The position numbers and the translations under genes were made by a program. Shown in pieces: positions 1-8,082 of a DNA stretch of 28,547 bases. Numbering within the stretch: position 1 is the stretch's first letter; each line of letters begins with the position of its first letter. Location of the stretch: contig BFEA01000015.1 in the NCBI GenBank assembly GCA_003427395.1, forward strand, positions 4,991,927 through 5,020,473. The letters are read 5' to 3'. Origin of the DNA: Chara braunii. Its lineage: Eukaryota > Streptophyta > Charophyceae > Charales > Characeae. The notes under the pieces were generated by a model that was not told where the DNA came from, did not search any database, and was given only the letters and a program-made list of their open reading frames with translations.

Positions 1-130
1 CCCGGCTATAGGCTATAGGACCGTATACCAGTATAGGCCGCTTAGGGCCTGTCTGTCCTAGGGTAGCCCGGGCCTGCTATAGGCAGTTAGGGTAGCAGTA
101 GGGATTCGGTTAGTTTAGGGCCTGTAGTCC
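1..130. repeat. Degenerate CTATAGG-rich low-complexity stretch
   Basis: Short motifs such as ctatagg, tataggc and ttaggg recur irregularly. No coding signal is visible. It may be the edge of a longer satellite cut by the window boundary. Confidence 0.4.
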
Positions 131-676
131 CTCAGAATTACAGGTCTGTCCCTCACGAATTTCCCAACAGGCAAGTCACTTGGTTAGTCCTCAGCCAAAC
201 AAAATTGTGAATCTAACCCTACTGTTAGTGTACAGCCTCGCAGACAAACTCGGCAGCAGAAATCAGCAAATCATTGCAATATTATGTAAGGAAGAAGCGG
301 TCCGCATCTGACACTCCCGCCAGGCCCAGGAAAAATCAGGCAGGGAGTTCCAAGCGGTGTGCCGCAGGGGCCCGAGGAGGGCGCATCGGTTCGTGGGGGG
401 CGTATTTGCGACTAGGGTCGTGGTGGTGCGCAGGGGTGTTTGGGGGAATATTTGCAACGAGGCCGGGCCGGGTGCCACGGGGCCGAGGGGGTCGACAGAA
501 ACAGAGAGAGAGGAAGCGACACAGGAGGAGGACACATGGGAGGAGCAGGAGGAGCGGGCGGAGGAACCGGGGGACGAGCCGGAGCAGCAGAGGGAGGAGG
601 AGGAAGAGGAAGAGCGGGAGGAGCAGCAGGAGGGGGAGCGGGAGAAGGACAATGCATCGTCTGCTGTTGTTAACTG

Positions 677-679
<3 letters not shown>
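131..679. other. Gene-free stretch ending in GC-rich purine tract
   Basis: Nothing is recognisable from 131 to 480. From about 485 to 657 the + strand is almost purely purine (gag/gga repeats). That leaves all frames open by composition alone, giving Glu/Arg/Gly-rich readings on + and Pro/Ser/Leu-rich readings on -. I treat these as low complexity, not genes. Confidence 0.6.

Positions 680-714
<35 letters not shown>
680..714. repeat. (GA)n microsatellite
   Basis: A perfect GA dinucleotide run of about 35 bp, immediately followed by the ATCGATAGGATGAGC module at 715. Confidence 0.95.
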
Positions 715-716
<2 letters not shown>

Positions 717-865
717 CCATCGATAGGATGAGCAACGCACCAGCCAACAGGCTAGTCTCCAACCCCGCAACTGGCCTCGCGCTACTTTCATCGATAGGAT
801 GAGCAAAATCGAATGAATTTCCCACTAGAACATCAAAAAATACACTACTACACGCGCGCGCCTGT

Positions 866-911
<46 letters not shown>

Positions 912-1076
912 GTTTTCCTGCGATGCACGCAGATAAATGGAGAGAGGCTACTTCCATCGATAGGATGAGCAAAATCGGAATGAATCGGACACACACACAC
1001 ACACGCCCGTGAAGCAGTGTGCATATTTGGATGTTCTAGCTGTAGATCATTCGATTTTGCTCATCCTATCAATGGG
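715..1076. repeat. Four copies of the ATCGATAGGATGAGC module
   Basis: Three direct copies start near 715, 786 and 952. An inverted copy lies at 1049-1076 (read as ttttgctcatcctatc). Copies 2-4 also share aaaatcg(g)aatga after the core. Each copy is close to a GA, TG/AG or TC/CA tract, so the module and the microsatellites appear to have spread together. Confidence 0.75.
862..912. repeat. Compound (TG)n(AG)n microsatellite
   Basis: About 28 bp of TG passes directly into about 22 bp of AG. The arrangement is mirrored in inverted orientation at 1081-1132. Confidence 0.95.
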
Positions 1077-1080
1077 AGTA

Positions 1081-1081
1081 C

Positions 1082-1132
<51 letters not shown>
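1081..1132. repeat. Compound (C)n(TC)n(CA)n microsatellite
   Basis: Twelve C residues, then TC and CA dinucleotide runs. On the minus strand this reads (TG)n(GA)n(G)n followed by the ATGAGC module, the inverted counterpart of the 862-989 arrangement. Confidence 0.95.
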
Positions 1133-1535
1133 TCAGAGGAAGTGTCTCCTTTTTTGGGGGGGGAGAGGGGAGTAATTTTCCAAATACCCCCATAAGTTGA
1201 GATATATGTCAAATTGTCCATAAAAGATATGGCCACAGTGGAATGGCCTTTTGGACTGACATGTTTGCATTATGCCCCTGTCAGGCCGGTGTGCAAATTC
1301 GCTTGGCCTTTTGGAATTGCACCTACAAAAACTTGGCAACTGCCGGGGCATTTTGCAAAGTCGGGCAGCATCCGGTAGGGGGTACATTGCAAAGACGGGG
1401 TCCAACTGATGGCTGGGGTGTTTCGCAATTTGTTTTTGTCATCGTCGTTCGCCACAGCGCAGCTGCGGCAGGTCCACTTGTAAAAGAGAAAGGAAAAGAA
1501 GGAAAACGAAAAGGAAAAGAAAAGAGGGCAAAAGC
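1133..1535. other. No recognisable gene; TTGCAAAG-type repeats
   Basis: No family was recognised. Phrases of the kind ttttgcaaagtcgg and cattgcaaagacgg recur at about 1351 and 1385, with weaker relatives near 1291 and 1420. This suggests a degraded local repeat. An A/G-rich segment (1480-1535) precedes the LINE. Confidence 0.4.
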
Positions 1536-1554
1536 GGAAAGCCATGTGCCCCCT

Positions 1555-2110
1555 ACCGTAGCCCCCATGCTTTTTGTCATTCAGATGGAAGTTCTCGTCC
1601 TTGATTAGGAAGAACCCCGCTATCCAGGGTCTGAGATTACCCAATGGGGAGCAATGCAAAGCATCAGCCATGGCGGACGACCTCTTCGCAATGTCAGTTA
1701 ATACCAAAGAGCCGCTAGGGTCCCCTCAAAGCTTGTCTAGATCTCTACTTGAAATTCTCAAAAGCCCTGATCAACTGGTCTAAGTCTACTGTGATTTCCA
1801 ATGATGGGACACAGTTTGTCTGTTAATTGGCGATTAAAATGCTGGGTGAATGTGAATGTTTCTTGGGAGTGCAGGTGAGCTTGTTGGACAGCAAAAAAGT
1901 GGCGAGCAATTTGGTAAAACGGGCGGCGGAGTCGAAGATTGGCAAGGTCTCATCTATCAAAGGTACATCCATCTTCGGGCGGGCACTGTTCCTCGACACG
2001 TCTGTCCTTTCACAAGTGTGGTATCCGGGATCGACAAGGAGGTTGGATGTTAAAACATACGGAAGAATTAGAGCCGTCTCCACCAGATATCTATGGAAGG
2101 GAACGGGGAT
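1555..2110 (+). pseudogene. LINE reverse transcriptase palm/thumb fragment
   Basis: The reading moves between frames. PMLFVIQMEVL corresponds to the conserved RT segment usually read as PLSPxLFxxAMExL. After a frameshift comes IQGLRLPNGEQ and then MADDL, the catalytic Asp-Asp pair of the palm at 1676-1681. Further frame changes give INWSKSTVIS (about 1770) and a thumb region with GRALFLDTSVLSQVWY (about 1975-2025) and RAVSTRYLWKG. The fingers domain is absent. Multiple in-frame stops, for example just after 1603 and near 1783, rule out function. Confidence 0.8.
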
Positions 2111-3110
2111 GAGGAGGTGGGATATATTGCAAAGTTGGCCTGGAGGAAGGAGGTAGTGGGAAAAGCGGATGGGGGATTGGGAATTAAAGATCAGGAACTT
2201 AAGGTAAACACGCTGTTGGCTCGATGGGTGATAAACCTTCTTATGGAGGAATCTGCCCATCCCTGGGCAGAACTGGCAATTGGCTCGCTTATGAGAGATT
2301 GGGGACTCCAAAGGAGGGAGGACTTATGGGTAGCCTGGCTCACACCTTCCTTTGTCGAAGGTTCCATTAAATCAACCGTCTTGAGAGACATCCTCCATGC
2401 ATGGGCCCAAGTAATGCCGCGGCAACCGAAGGAGCCACGGTCAAAGCAGGAGGTGCTGTCCCAGCACATCTTTGAGAATATCTTCATTTGCGATGAGAAC
2501 GGGCTACCTTGGTCGGTCGAAGATGGACCGGGTCATTTTGGGCCTTTTTGGCTACATCTGGATCCAGAGGGGGGTGTCCAGGCTTTCGGATCTGTGGGAT
2601 TCAGAACTGTTACGATGGAGATCGGCAGTCGAACTCAGGACGAAGCTGCATCACTTTTGAGGTCTGTTCCAGAGAGATTGGCAGAAGTGGTCACTAGTAT
2701 CCCACAGCCATGGAAGGATGTTATGGCAGACCCTGGCCCCGCCCATGAAGGGCGTTGGGTCATCCAGTAGGGGCCGGCATCCCCAAGGAGGCTTGGAAGG
2801 TGACAACGGTGCTGGATCACGAACAGGCTGCTGTCATTCCCTACTCAATTACAGAAGGAGAAAGGAGAAGGGTAGGGGAGAAGGCAGGATGCCGTTACCT
2901 GGAGAGGTCGGACGGGGATGAGATAGCGGTTCCGCTTTTGACAGCGGTCTCCATCGTAGTCTGCTCCAACAGCATCAACAAGGAATCAGAAGAACTCATA
3001 CTGTCCCCTGGGGGTGAAGGCGGCAAGGCGGCTAGCAAACTGAGAACTGTCCCTTTTACATTGGGGATGGCAGTTATTGGAGCCCCCCCTCAGAACAGTT
3101 AACTTACTGG
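2093..3110 (+). pseudogene. LINE post-RT linker region
   Basis: An open frame of 225 codons (2093-2770) begins with a KLAWRKE...GGLGIKDQEL segment, which plant LINEs carry after the thumb. It continues with LLARWVINLL and with QHIFENIFICDENGLPW, typical of the spacer before the zinc-binding domain. A second frame (2755-3102) carries the rest of the linker. The stop at 2768 and the frame change mark decay. No separate function is likely. Confidence 0.7.
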
Positions 3111-3153
3111 AGTCCACTCCTAGGGGAGGATACCAAGCCCAGGCCAAGGCTTG

Positions 3154-3285
3154 GTTAATGCCCCTACCGTTTTCCCCCGAACACAACGCACCCTGATTTT
3201 GGCTGTATCTGGCCGGAAATATAGCTTGTATACATTCATTTTTAGGGTGCGTTATGTTCGGGGGAAGACGGTAGGGGTCAGTAAC
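3154..3285. mobile_element. Small foldback MITE inserted in the LINE
   Basis: The 36-bp left arm (3159-3194, tgcccctaccgttttccc...) and the 37-bp right arm (3244-3280) are reverse complements with a few mismatches. Imperfect complementarity continues outward (gttaatg / cagtaac). Only about 49 bp separates the arms, so there is no coding capacity. TAA lies just outside both ends (3156-3158 and 3282-3284), which could be a 3-bp target duplication of the PIF/Harbinger kind, though one base is offset. The element separates the LINE linker from its zinc-binding region, so it inserted after the LINE did. Confidence 0.75.
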
Positions 3286-3287
3286 AG

Positions 3288-3765
3288 ATGGCAAATGGAG
3301 GGCAGGGACAGCAGCTCACAGCAGAGAGGTTGCGTCAGCTCTGTAGCCCTGAGGAAGCTTTGGCGGTATATCAAAAGGATTCCATCGGCCAAAATGGGCA
3401 GTCTGGCTTGGCTCCAGTCCCACCGTTTAGTTCCTTCGACCAGCTGGCTATTGGCAAACACAATGCAATTTGATACACAATGTTCTAGATGTAAGAAATC
3501 GGAGGAGACCACCGCACACCTTTGGTGGGGATGTATCAAGTCTCAACGAATTTGGGTTTGGTGGGCTAAGTTAACTTCAAACATGTAGAGGACCAGATAC
3601 AGCGGGACGAAAATTGGGTCCTAGATGGTATTACTCATAATGAGAAAGACGTAGGAAAGGGATGGATGTATGTGGCGCATGCTTGCAGAGCCGCCATCAC
3701 ACAGGTCATCTGGAAGCTAAGGAACGGTAGGACGCTCAAATCCAAATTTACTCTGATATTGCCAT
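3288..3765 (+). pseudogene. LINE C-terminal zinc-binding (zf-RVT-like) region
   Basis: After a frame break the reading gives LRKLWRYIKRIPSAKMGSLA, the W..I...P.K...F.W pattern of plant zf-RVT domains. It is followed by CSRCKKSEETTAHLWWGC, which has the C-x2-C...H...C ligands. After a stop at 3586 an adjacent frame continues with VAHACRAAITQVIWKLRNGR, matching the W..RN.R motif near the end of plant LINE ORF2. The stop and frame changes make it non-functional. Confidence 0.8.
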
Positions 3766-3766
3766 C

Positions 3767-4010
3767 ATGAATATGATCCTCAAAGGTATCCGTTCCCTGG
3801 GATCGGCAGATTGGAGAAGGGCCAGACGAACTCGCTCCATGAGAGCTGCCAGGGAACTGTTTTTCCAAACCTGGGGTGAAACAGCTGACGACTGTTTTGT
3901 CAAGTATTTTGATCTGTTGATATATGGGACGCTTGACCCGTTCTCCAGCAGGTGCACCTCCCCACAAATAGAACGGTGCCTGTTTGAATTGGGCAAAAAA
4001 AAAAAAAAAG
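3767..4010 (+). pseudogene. LINE 3' coding end and poly(A) tract
   Basis: Another frame carries the final basic segment (SADWRRARRTRSMRAARELF) and runs into the A-tract at 3995-4009, read as a lysine run. The A-tract is followed by ggaaaagccat, the proposed 3' target-site duplication. Confidence 0.55.
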
Positions 4011-4085
4011 GGAAAAGCCATTTCCAAAACCTCGTGCGACTGCCTCCACCCTCAAAGTTCTCGTCTTTTTAAAGTTTAAAGGTCC

Positions 4086-4190
4086 TGACGTGATTATGCA
4101 CTCAGCGATGTATCTCTTTTTGCTCATCCGAGTGCTCAGGAATCGCACCGAGGTCTGTTTAAACCACCAGTAGTTGGCCCAGCTATCAAG
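4086..4190 (+). repeat. Direct repeat copy 1 flanking the palindromic array
   Basis: The sequence tgattatgcactcag, then ttttTGCTCATCCGA..CTCAG, then gaggtctgtt recurs in the same order and orientation at 4996-5090. Copies differ by scattered substitutions and short indels. The ttttgctcatcc core also resembles the module near 1050-1070. Confidence 0.75.
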
Positions 4191-4385
4191 TCCAAGCCTC
4201 GGCCTACCAGTAGGCGGATCCGTGCCGGGGCTCGGACTACCAGGCGTTCAATTCCCGGAGCTGCTGTTGAAAGAAAGGCAAAGAAAGGAGGAAACAGAAA
4301 AGAAAGAAAAGAAAAAGAAAATACGAGAACATTCAAAAAAAAAAGAAAAGAAAAAGAAACAAACTGTCAAAAAAGAAAAGAGGCA
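4191..4385. other. No gene; A/G-rich spacer
   Basis: About 100 bp of mixed sequence is followed by an A/G-rich stretch (aaagaaaag repeats, 4268-4380). Readings through it are Lys/Glu low complexity on + and Phe/Leu on -. Confidence 0.5.
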
Positions 4386-4496
4386 CCTGACGGAGAGGGA
4401 GAGAGAGAGAGAGAGATGCGGCGACCTTCATGGAGGGCCGCGGCAAGTTCACCGCCTCTCTCTCTGCGCGTGCACGCACGTGCACATTCGCAAGCA

Positions 4497-4570
4497 GGCA
4501 TTTCTGTTCTCTATTGCGAAAACGGGAATGCATCTACCCACGTTCTCGCAATAGAGAACAGAAATGCCCG
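4497..4570. repeat. Inverted repeat (hairpin), module 1
   Basis: The left arm ggcatttctgttctctattgcga... (4497-4524) is nearly perfectly complementary to the right arm (4541-4568), with a 16-bp loop containing gcatctaccc. Confidence 0.85.
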
Positions 4571-4662
4571 CACACACGTGCGACAAGGGAGAGAGAGCGA
4601 GAGAGACACAGGAGCGGTAACCTGCATGAAGGGCAGTGGCAAATTCGCCGCCTATCTCTCTT

Positions 4663-4675
<13 letters not shown>

Positions 4676-4705
<30 letters not shown>

Positions 4706-4706
4706 C
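4676..4706. repeat. (TATC)n microsatellite
   Basis: About seven tandem tatc units directly follow a TC run, apparently grown out of the TC tract of module 2. Confidence 0.9.
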
Positions 4707-4738
4707 TCACCCGCAAGCAAGCACGCACGCATGCATGC

Positions 4739-4832
4739 AGGCCTTTCCGTTCTCGCAATAGTAAACGGGAATGCATCTACCCATCTACCCGGGTAGATGC
4801 ATTCCAATTTTCGCAATAGAGAACGGAAATGC
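4739..4832. repeat. Inverted repeat (palindrome), module 2
   Basis: The sequence is centred on cccggg (4788-4793). Inner arms read gaatgcatctac / gtagatgcattc. Outer arms read cctttccgttctcgcaatag and its complement, with a few mismatches. The outer arms are homologous to those of the 4497-4570 hairpin. Confidence 0.85.
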
Positions 4833-4995
4833 CCGCCCGCACGTGCTACAGAGAGAGAGAGAAAGAGAGAAAGAGGGGTGGCGACCTGCACGGAGAGCCA
4901 CGGCAAAATTCGCCGGCCGCCTCTCTCTCTCTCTATCTCTCTTGTTTTCGAAGTAGAACACGGGAATGAATCTCCCCGCTTTTGCAGGTAGGATC

Positions 4996-5090
4996 ATGAT
5001 TATGCACTCAGGGTTGTGACCTTTTTGCTCATCCGACTCCTCAGAATTTCAAACGAGGTCTGTTCAACAACAGTTAATTGGTGCAGGGTT
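4996..5090 (+). repeat. Direct repeat copy 2 flanking the palindromic array
   Basis: Homologous to 4086-4190 in the same orientation (tgattatgcactcagg, tttttgctcatccga, acgaggtctgtt). It closes the bracket around the tandem modules. Confidence 0.75.
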
Positions 5091-5589
5091 CAGCCACATA
5101 GACTGGGCTTGCGACTGGTCTTCCGTGCACAATTCGTGCAGATGTCCAAGATACGTTTAAGTGCCATCAAGACGCAACAGGGTACACATCAAAACAAAAT
5201 AAGACATTGGAAAAAATAAAAGGCCGACGGGAACAAGTGAAAGGTGCCATTTTCGATGCGTGGATGCCACATCGCTTCCGTTTTTCTGGGCTGTGACCTG
5301 TTTGCAGCTCGAAGGGGTGGGGTAATAAGACACGAGAACCAATAAAGTGGCATGTTTATGCAATTAACACGTATGCAATCTACACGTCCGTTTGACGTGT
5401 GAATGACACTGACACGTCACTTCTTGGATTGATGACATCTTATTCTGCTTGGTGCTCCAAGGAGTGTCCGCTGGTCACTCTCCTTTCTCATTCGGACTTT
5501 CCAAAACCAGACAATACACTTGCGGCTTTTTTTTACACGTGAGCAGCAACGTCTTCTTACCCATTCCCGGGCCAATCACCAACTCTCCC
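5091..5589. other. Intergenic stretch with clustered ACACGT motifs
   Basis: No coding signal. Between 5368 and 5541, acacgt/acgtgt occurs about five times. It includes an imperfect palindrome (gacgtgt...acacgtc, about 5393-5417) and a true G-box CACGTG near 5536. A gccaat sequence is near 5570. These resemble plant promoter elements upstream of the GC-rich 5.6-6.65 kb block, but no gene there is identified. Confidence 0.3.
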
Positions 5590-6655
5590 CCCATTTATGC
5601 ACCGCCCGCCAACTGCACCTCCTAACAGTAGCCGATCCACTCTTAGGACAGTCATGCATCCCCGCCGACATCCATTGATCCCCGCCGACAGCCATGCATC
5701 CCCTCATCTGCCAGTTTCCTGCCGGTCATGGGCCTATCAGAAGCTTCCCTGCCATACATCAACATATGCGCACCAATAATGCCATTCGTGGAACCTGATG
5801 AGATCGGAGCAGGAGACACGTGCGGCACAAGACGGGTGACGACCCAACAAGTGGCAGCCCGATTGAGCACCGATGGCAGAACCCGAGGCGATCGGCAATA
5901 GCCAGGGGGTGGTGAGCACCAACGAGGGAGGAGGGCGAAGAACGTGGTCGAGATCGGCGCCGGGATTGATCTCCCCGGAGAAGGAGAAAGCGGGCTCGAG
6001 GATGGCCGACGCGACGCGGCCGCTGCTGCAGTGGGATTACTCGTCTTCATGCATTGAACAAAGATTCACGCTGAGATGTTAAAGGAATTTCTCCCTAACC
6101 AGGACACTCGCCGCCGCGCCAACGACTACCGCCACCAAGACGAACATCCAGGGGATTCTAACACCTCCACGATGCGGACGACTGTAGCGGCATCAAGGAG
6201 AAAACCGCTTCACTGGAGATGGTGCCGGCGCTGATGATGGCCACGAAGGTGAACTTCCTGGTCATCATGCCCAATGCCATGTGGAGGACGATAGCAGCCG
6301 CAAGAGCATTTACCTCGTCGGTGATGGCGGCCGCACTGATGCCCTCCAGCAATGTCTCAAGAGCGCGAAGCTACTCATGCTTGTCATCGTCGAGGAGAAC
6401 GACATACAACATACCCCTTGGCAGAAAAAAACGCGGATTTGGAGTGGCCTCTGCTTGAACATATCGGCGGGAAAGTTCAGATGTGGTGAGGACCACATTA
6501 TCGGCCGCAAGAGAGCAACACTAATCAAACCCCTGACGAGACATGGAATTCTTGTCTTCCATTTATTCGAAAGACCACAACCTCGGAAAGTGCACGTTTG
6601 CCACGTGGCGAACTGGGAAGACGTGCCTCGCGAGATAGTAGATGACGCATGAGCG
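5590..6655 (+). other. GC-rich, possibly genic region of unknown identity
   Basis: GC content rises, CpG is frequent and several short + frames are open. One (5873-6079) starts MAEPEAIGNSQGVVS and contains MADATRPLLQWDYSS. Another (about 6185-6455) reads SLEMVPALMMATKVNFL, then a hydrophobic stretch with NAMWRTIAAARAF. The second vaguely recalls the N-terminal membrane segments of NPF/PTR transporters, but the match is too weak to name. A third (6281-6649) is open for 123 codons. These could be exons, a decayed gene or chance. A local repeat of catgcatccccgccgaca type lies at 5652-5705. Confidence 0.2.
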
Positions 6656-7600
6656 GTTTAAAATAGATACATCAACCTTTTTTTTTGAGAAGATTGGGGC
6701 AGACGATTCGTGTTCGTATCCGAATCCTGAGCCGGTATAGAGTTTAGGGGAGCTAATAGCGAAACACAGCCAAGAGCATCGCAGGTCGGGAGGAACTTCT
6801 ATTAAATATAGCAAACCTGACAGAAAGTTTACAGGGTACCAAAGAATTATCGAGGCTTTCCAGCCTAAGCTTTGCTCGGAAGATCTTGGGTTCAATCCCC
6901 AATGGCCTCGTGTAAACTCCTGGGCAAGCTTGGCACGCCCCAAATAGAGATAGCCTGTTAGTCCCCACGAGCGGCATTAAGCAGTGAGTGCAGATATTTC
7001 GAAGGGAGAAGGGACCTAAGGGGAGGGGTACAGCGACTGGACTGGACCATCGAAGAATCTAGATCCTGATGCTACTACAGGGTGACCGCTGGCCGGTATC
7101 GCCCTCCTACAGGTCAGGTACAGGCCCAGCATGTTTTTTCTTTTGTTTTATTTTTTTGGCTTTAACTCGGGGTGGAATGCTACGGGCTTCCCCCTCGTAC
7201 TGTGATGATAAGTGAAGAAAAAGCCTGAAAGACCGTCCTGACCGATTTGACAGGTACTTCAATTGGTTGGGCTTGAGAGTATTTGCCTGTACGGAAAAAA
7301 CAAAACTACGCGGCCATGCTGTACCTCTGATGCCAGCAGCGTGTCTGGAGTGTAGTTTCTGGCTGTGACACACCTGTCTTTGTTCCAGGGCGTTTTGCTT
7401 GCTTGTGATGGGGTGTGAACCGACAGTCTGTAGAGTTTTCCAACGGCTGTGGGTTAGTGTGGTAGTCTGCTTTCATTTTCGTCACAGGTACCTTGAGGGC
7501 AGTGGTTGGTGGTCCCCTCCTCAGAGAAGTGTCAATTGTCGGGATGTTGCTGATGATGCTTAACCCCAACAACCGGTGTTAAGGTGGATTATCACTTAAA
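6656..7600. other. No recognisable gene; lone Pol III box-B-like arm
   Basis: A perfect tRNA-like T arm (ttggg-ttcaatc-cccaa, about 6884-6900) fits the box B consensus. No acceptor, D or anticodon arms can be built at the right spacing. It may be the relic of a tRNA-derived SINE. Nothing else was recognised up to 7600, apart from T-rich tracts at 6676 and 7135-7160. Confidence 0.3.
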
Positions 7601-7648
7601 ACGTGCAATCAGTTAGGGGATTCTGCAGACTGTTGTGGGTTTAGCCTC

Positions 7649-7681
7649 CCGATGAGTCAGTCGGTGAAACTCCGACGAAAC
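7649..7681 (+). ncRNA. Mutated hammerhead-ribozyme-like core
   Basis: It reads CCGATGA, then gtca, then stem II GTCGG/CCGAC (7660-7664 and 7672-7676) around the loop tgaaact, then GAAAC. A functional hammerhead core is CUGANGA-stem II-GAAA. Here U4 is C and four extra bases precede stem II, so it is probably inactive. It shares an identical 21-bp block (ggtgaaactccgacgaaac plus flanking bases) with the better copy at 24406. Helices I and III could not be established. Confidence 0.5.
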
Positions 7682-7682
7682 C

Positions 7683-8082
7683 GAGCGCACAGCTGTTATC
7701 AGTCTCCACGACTGAAAGTCGACCCAGAGCAGAAATAAACACCCAGGAGCGGTATTGCGTTTTTTCGGACAGTGGAATGATGAGCGCTCCAGGAGAACAG
7801 ATCGGTGCCGTCCCAAACAAAAAAACAAAAAAAAGAAAGATAGGTGCCGTCCTAACTACATAGTATGCACATTCATGCACAGCGCACAGTTGTTATCAGT
7901 CTCCACGACTGAAAGTCGACCCAGAGCAGAAATAAACACCCAGGAGCGGTATTGCGTTCTATTGGATAGTGGAATGATGAGCGCTCCAGGAGAACAGATT
8001 GGTGCCGTCCCAAAAAAAAAAAAAAAAAAAAAAAGAAGATTGGTGCCGTCCTAACTACATAGTATCCACATTCATGCACAGG
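7683..8082 (+). repeat. 198-bp tandem duplication, two units
   Basis: Units 7685-7882 and 7883-8082 both begin gcgcacag.tgttatcag and are nearly identical. Each contains a hairpin (acgactgaaagtcg), cacccaggagcggtattgcg, and an A-rich tract flanked by direct copies of gat.ggtgccgtcc. They end catgcacag. The A-tract is 24 pure A in unit 2 and interrupted in unit 1. The first unit abuts the hammerhead-like core; the second does not have one. Confidence 0.95.

Larger units (their letters stand above)
1546..4010 (+). mobile_element. 5'-truncated, decayed LINE (non-LTR retrotransposon)
   Basis: Conceptual translation across several frames gives, in order: an RT segment (PMLFVIQMEVL near 1564), the catalytic ADD motif (SAMADDLFAM at about 1664-1690), an INWSKS segment near 1770, the thumb/linker ending YLWKG near 2090, a long linker (GGLGIK near 2170), a zinc-binding region with CSRCKKSEETTAHLWWGC near 3483-3533, and the IWKLRNGR tail. 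This is the standard order of plant L1-like ORF2 C-terminal halves. It ends in a 16-A tract at 3995-4009. A near-identical short sequence flanks it (ggaaagccat at 1536, ggaaaagccat at 4011), which fits a target-site duplication. The 5' part (ORF1, endonuclease, RT fingers) is missing. There are at least four frameshifts or stops, so it is dead. Confidence 0.85.
4386..4985. repeat. Three tandem modules bounded by GA and TC tracts
   Basis: Each module reads (GA)n, then a core of the type GCGACCTgCAcGGAGagCCaCGGCAA.TTCgCCG, then (TC)n. The cores lie at about 4418-4455, 4616-4652 and 4878-4920. All three modules then carry CGGGAATGcATCT (near 4523, 4766 and 4963). Modules 1 and 2 also carry a large inverted repeat around that segment. 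Module length is roughly 200-260 bp. Nothing in the modules looks coding. Confidence 0.75.

Noticed and set aside
357-731. Long Glu/Arg-rich + frame and Pro/Ser/Leu-rich minus frames
   Set aside because: Produced by an A/G-rich tract running into a GA microsatellite; all frames on both strands are open by composition.
4174-4996. Several overlapping 60-129-codon frames on both strands
   Set aside because: They are made of microsatellite (GA/TC/TATC) and hairpin-arm translations; similar frames on opposite strands follow from the palindromes.
5795-5830. Further hammerhead start (cctgatgagatcgg)
   Set aside because: CTGATGAG is present but no helix II complement and no GAAA follow.
6850-6915. 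Possible tRNA gene
   Set aside because: The T arm and box B are perfect, but no acceptor, D or anticodon arm fits at tRNA spacing.
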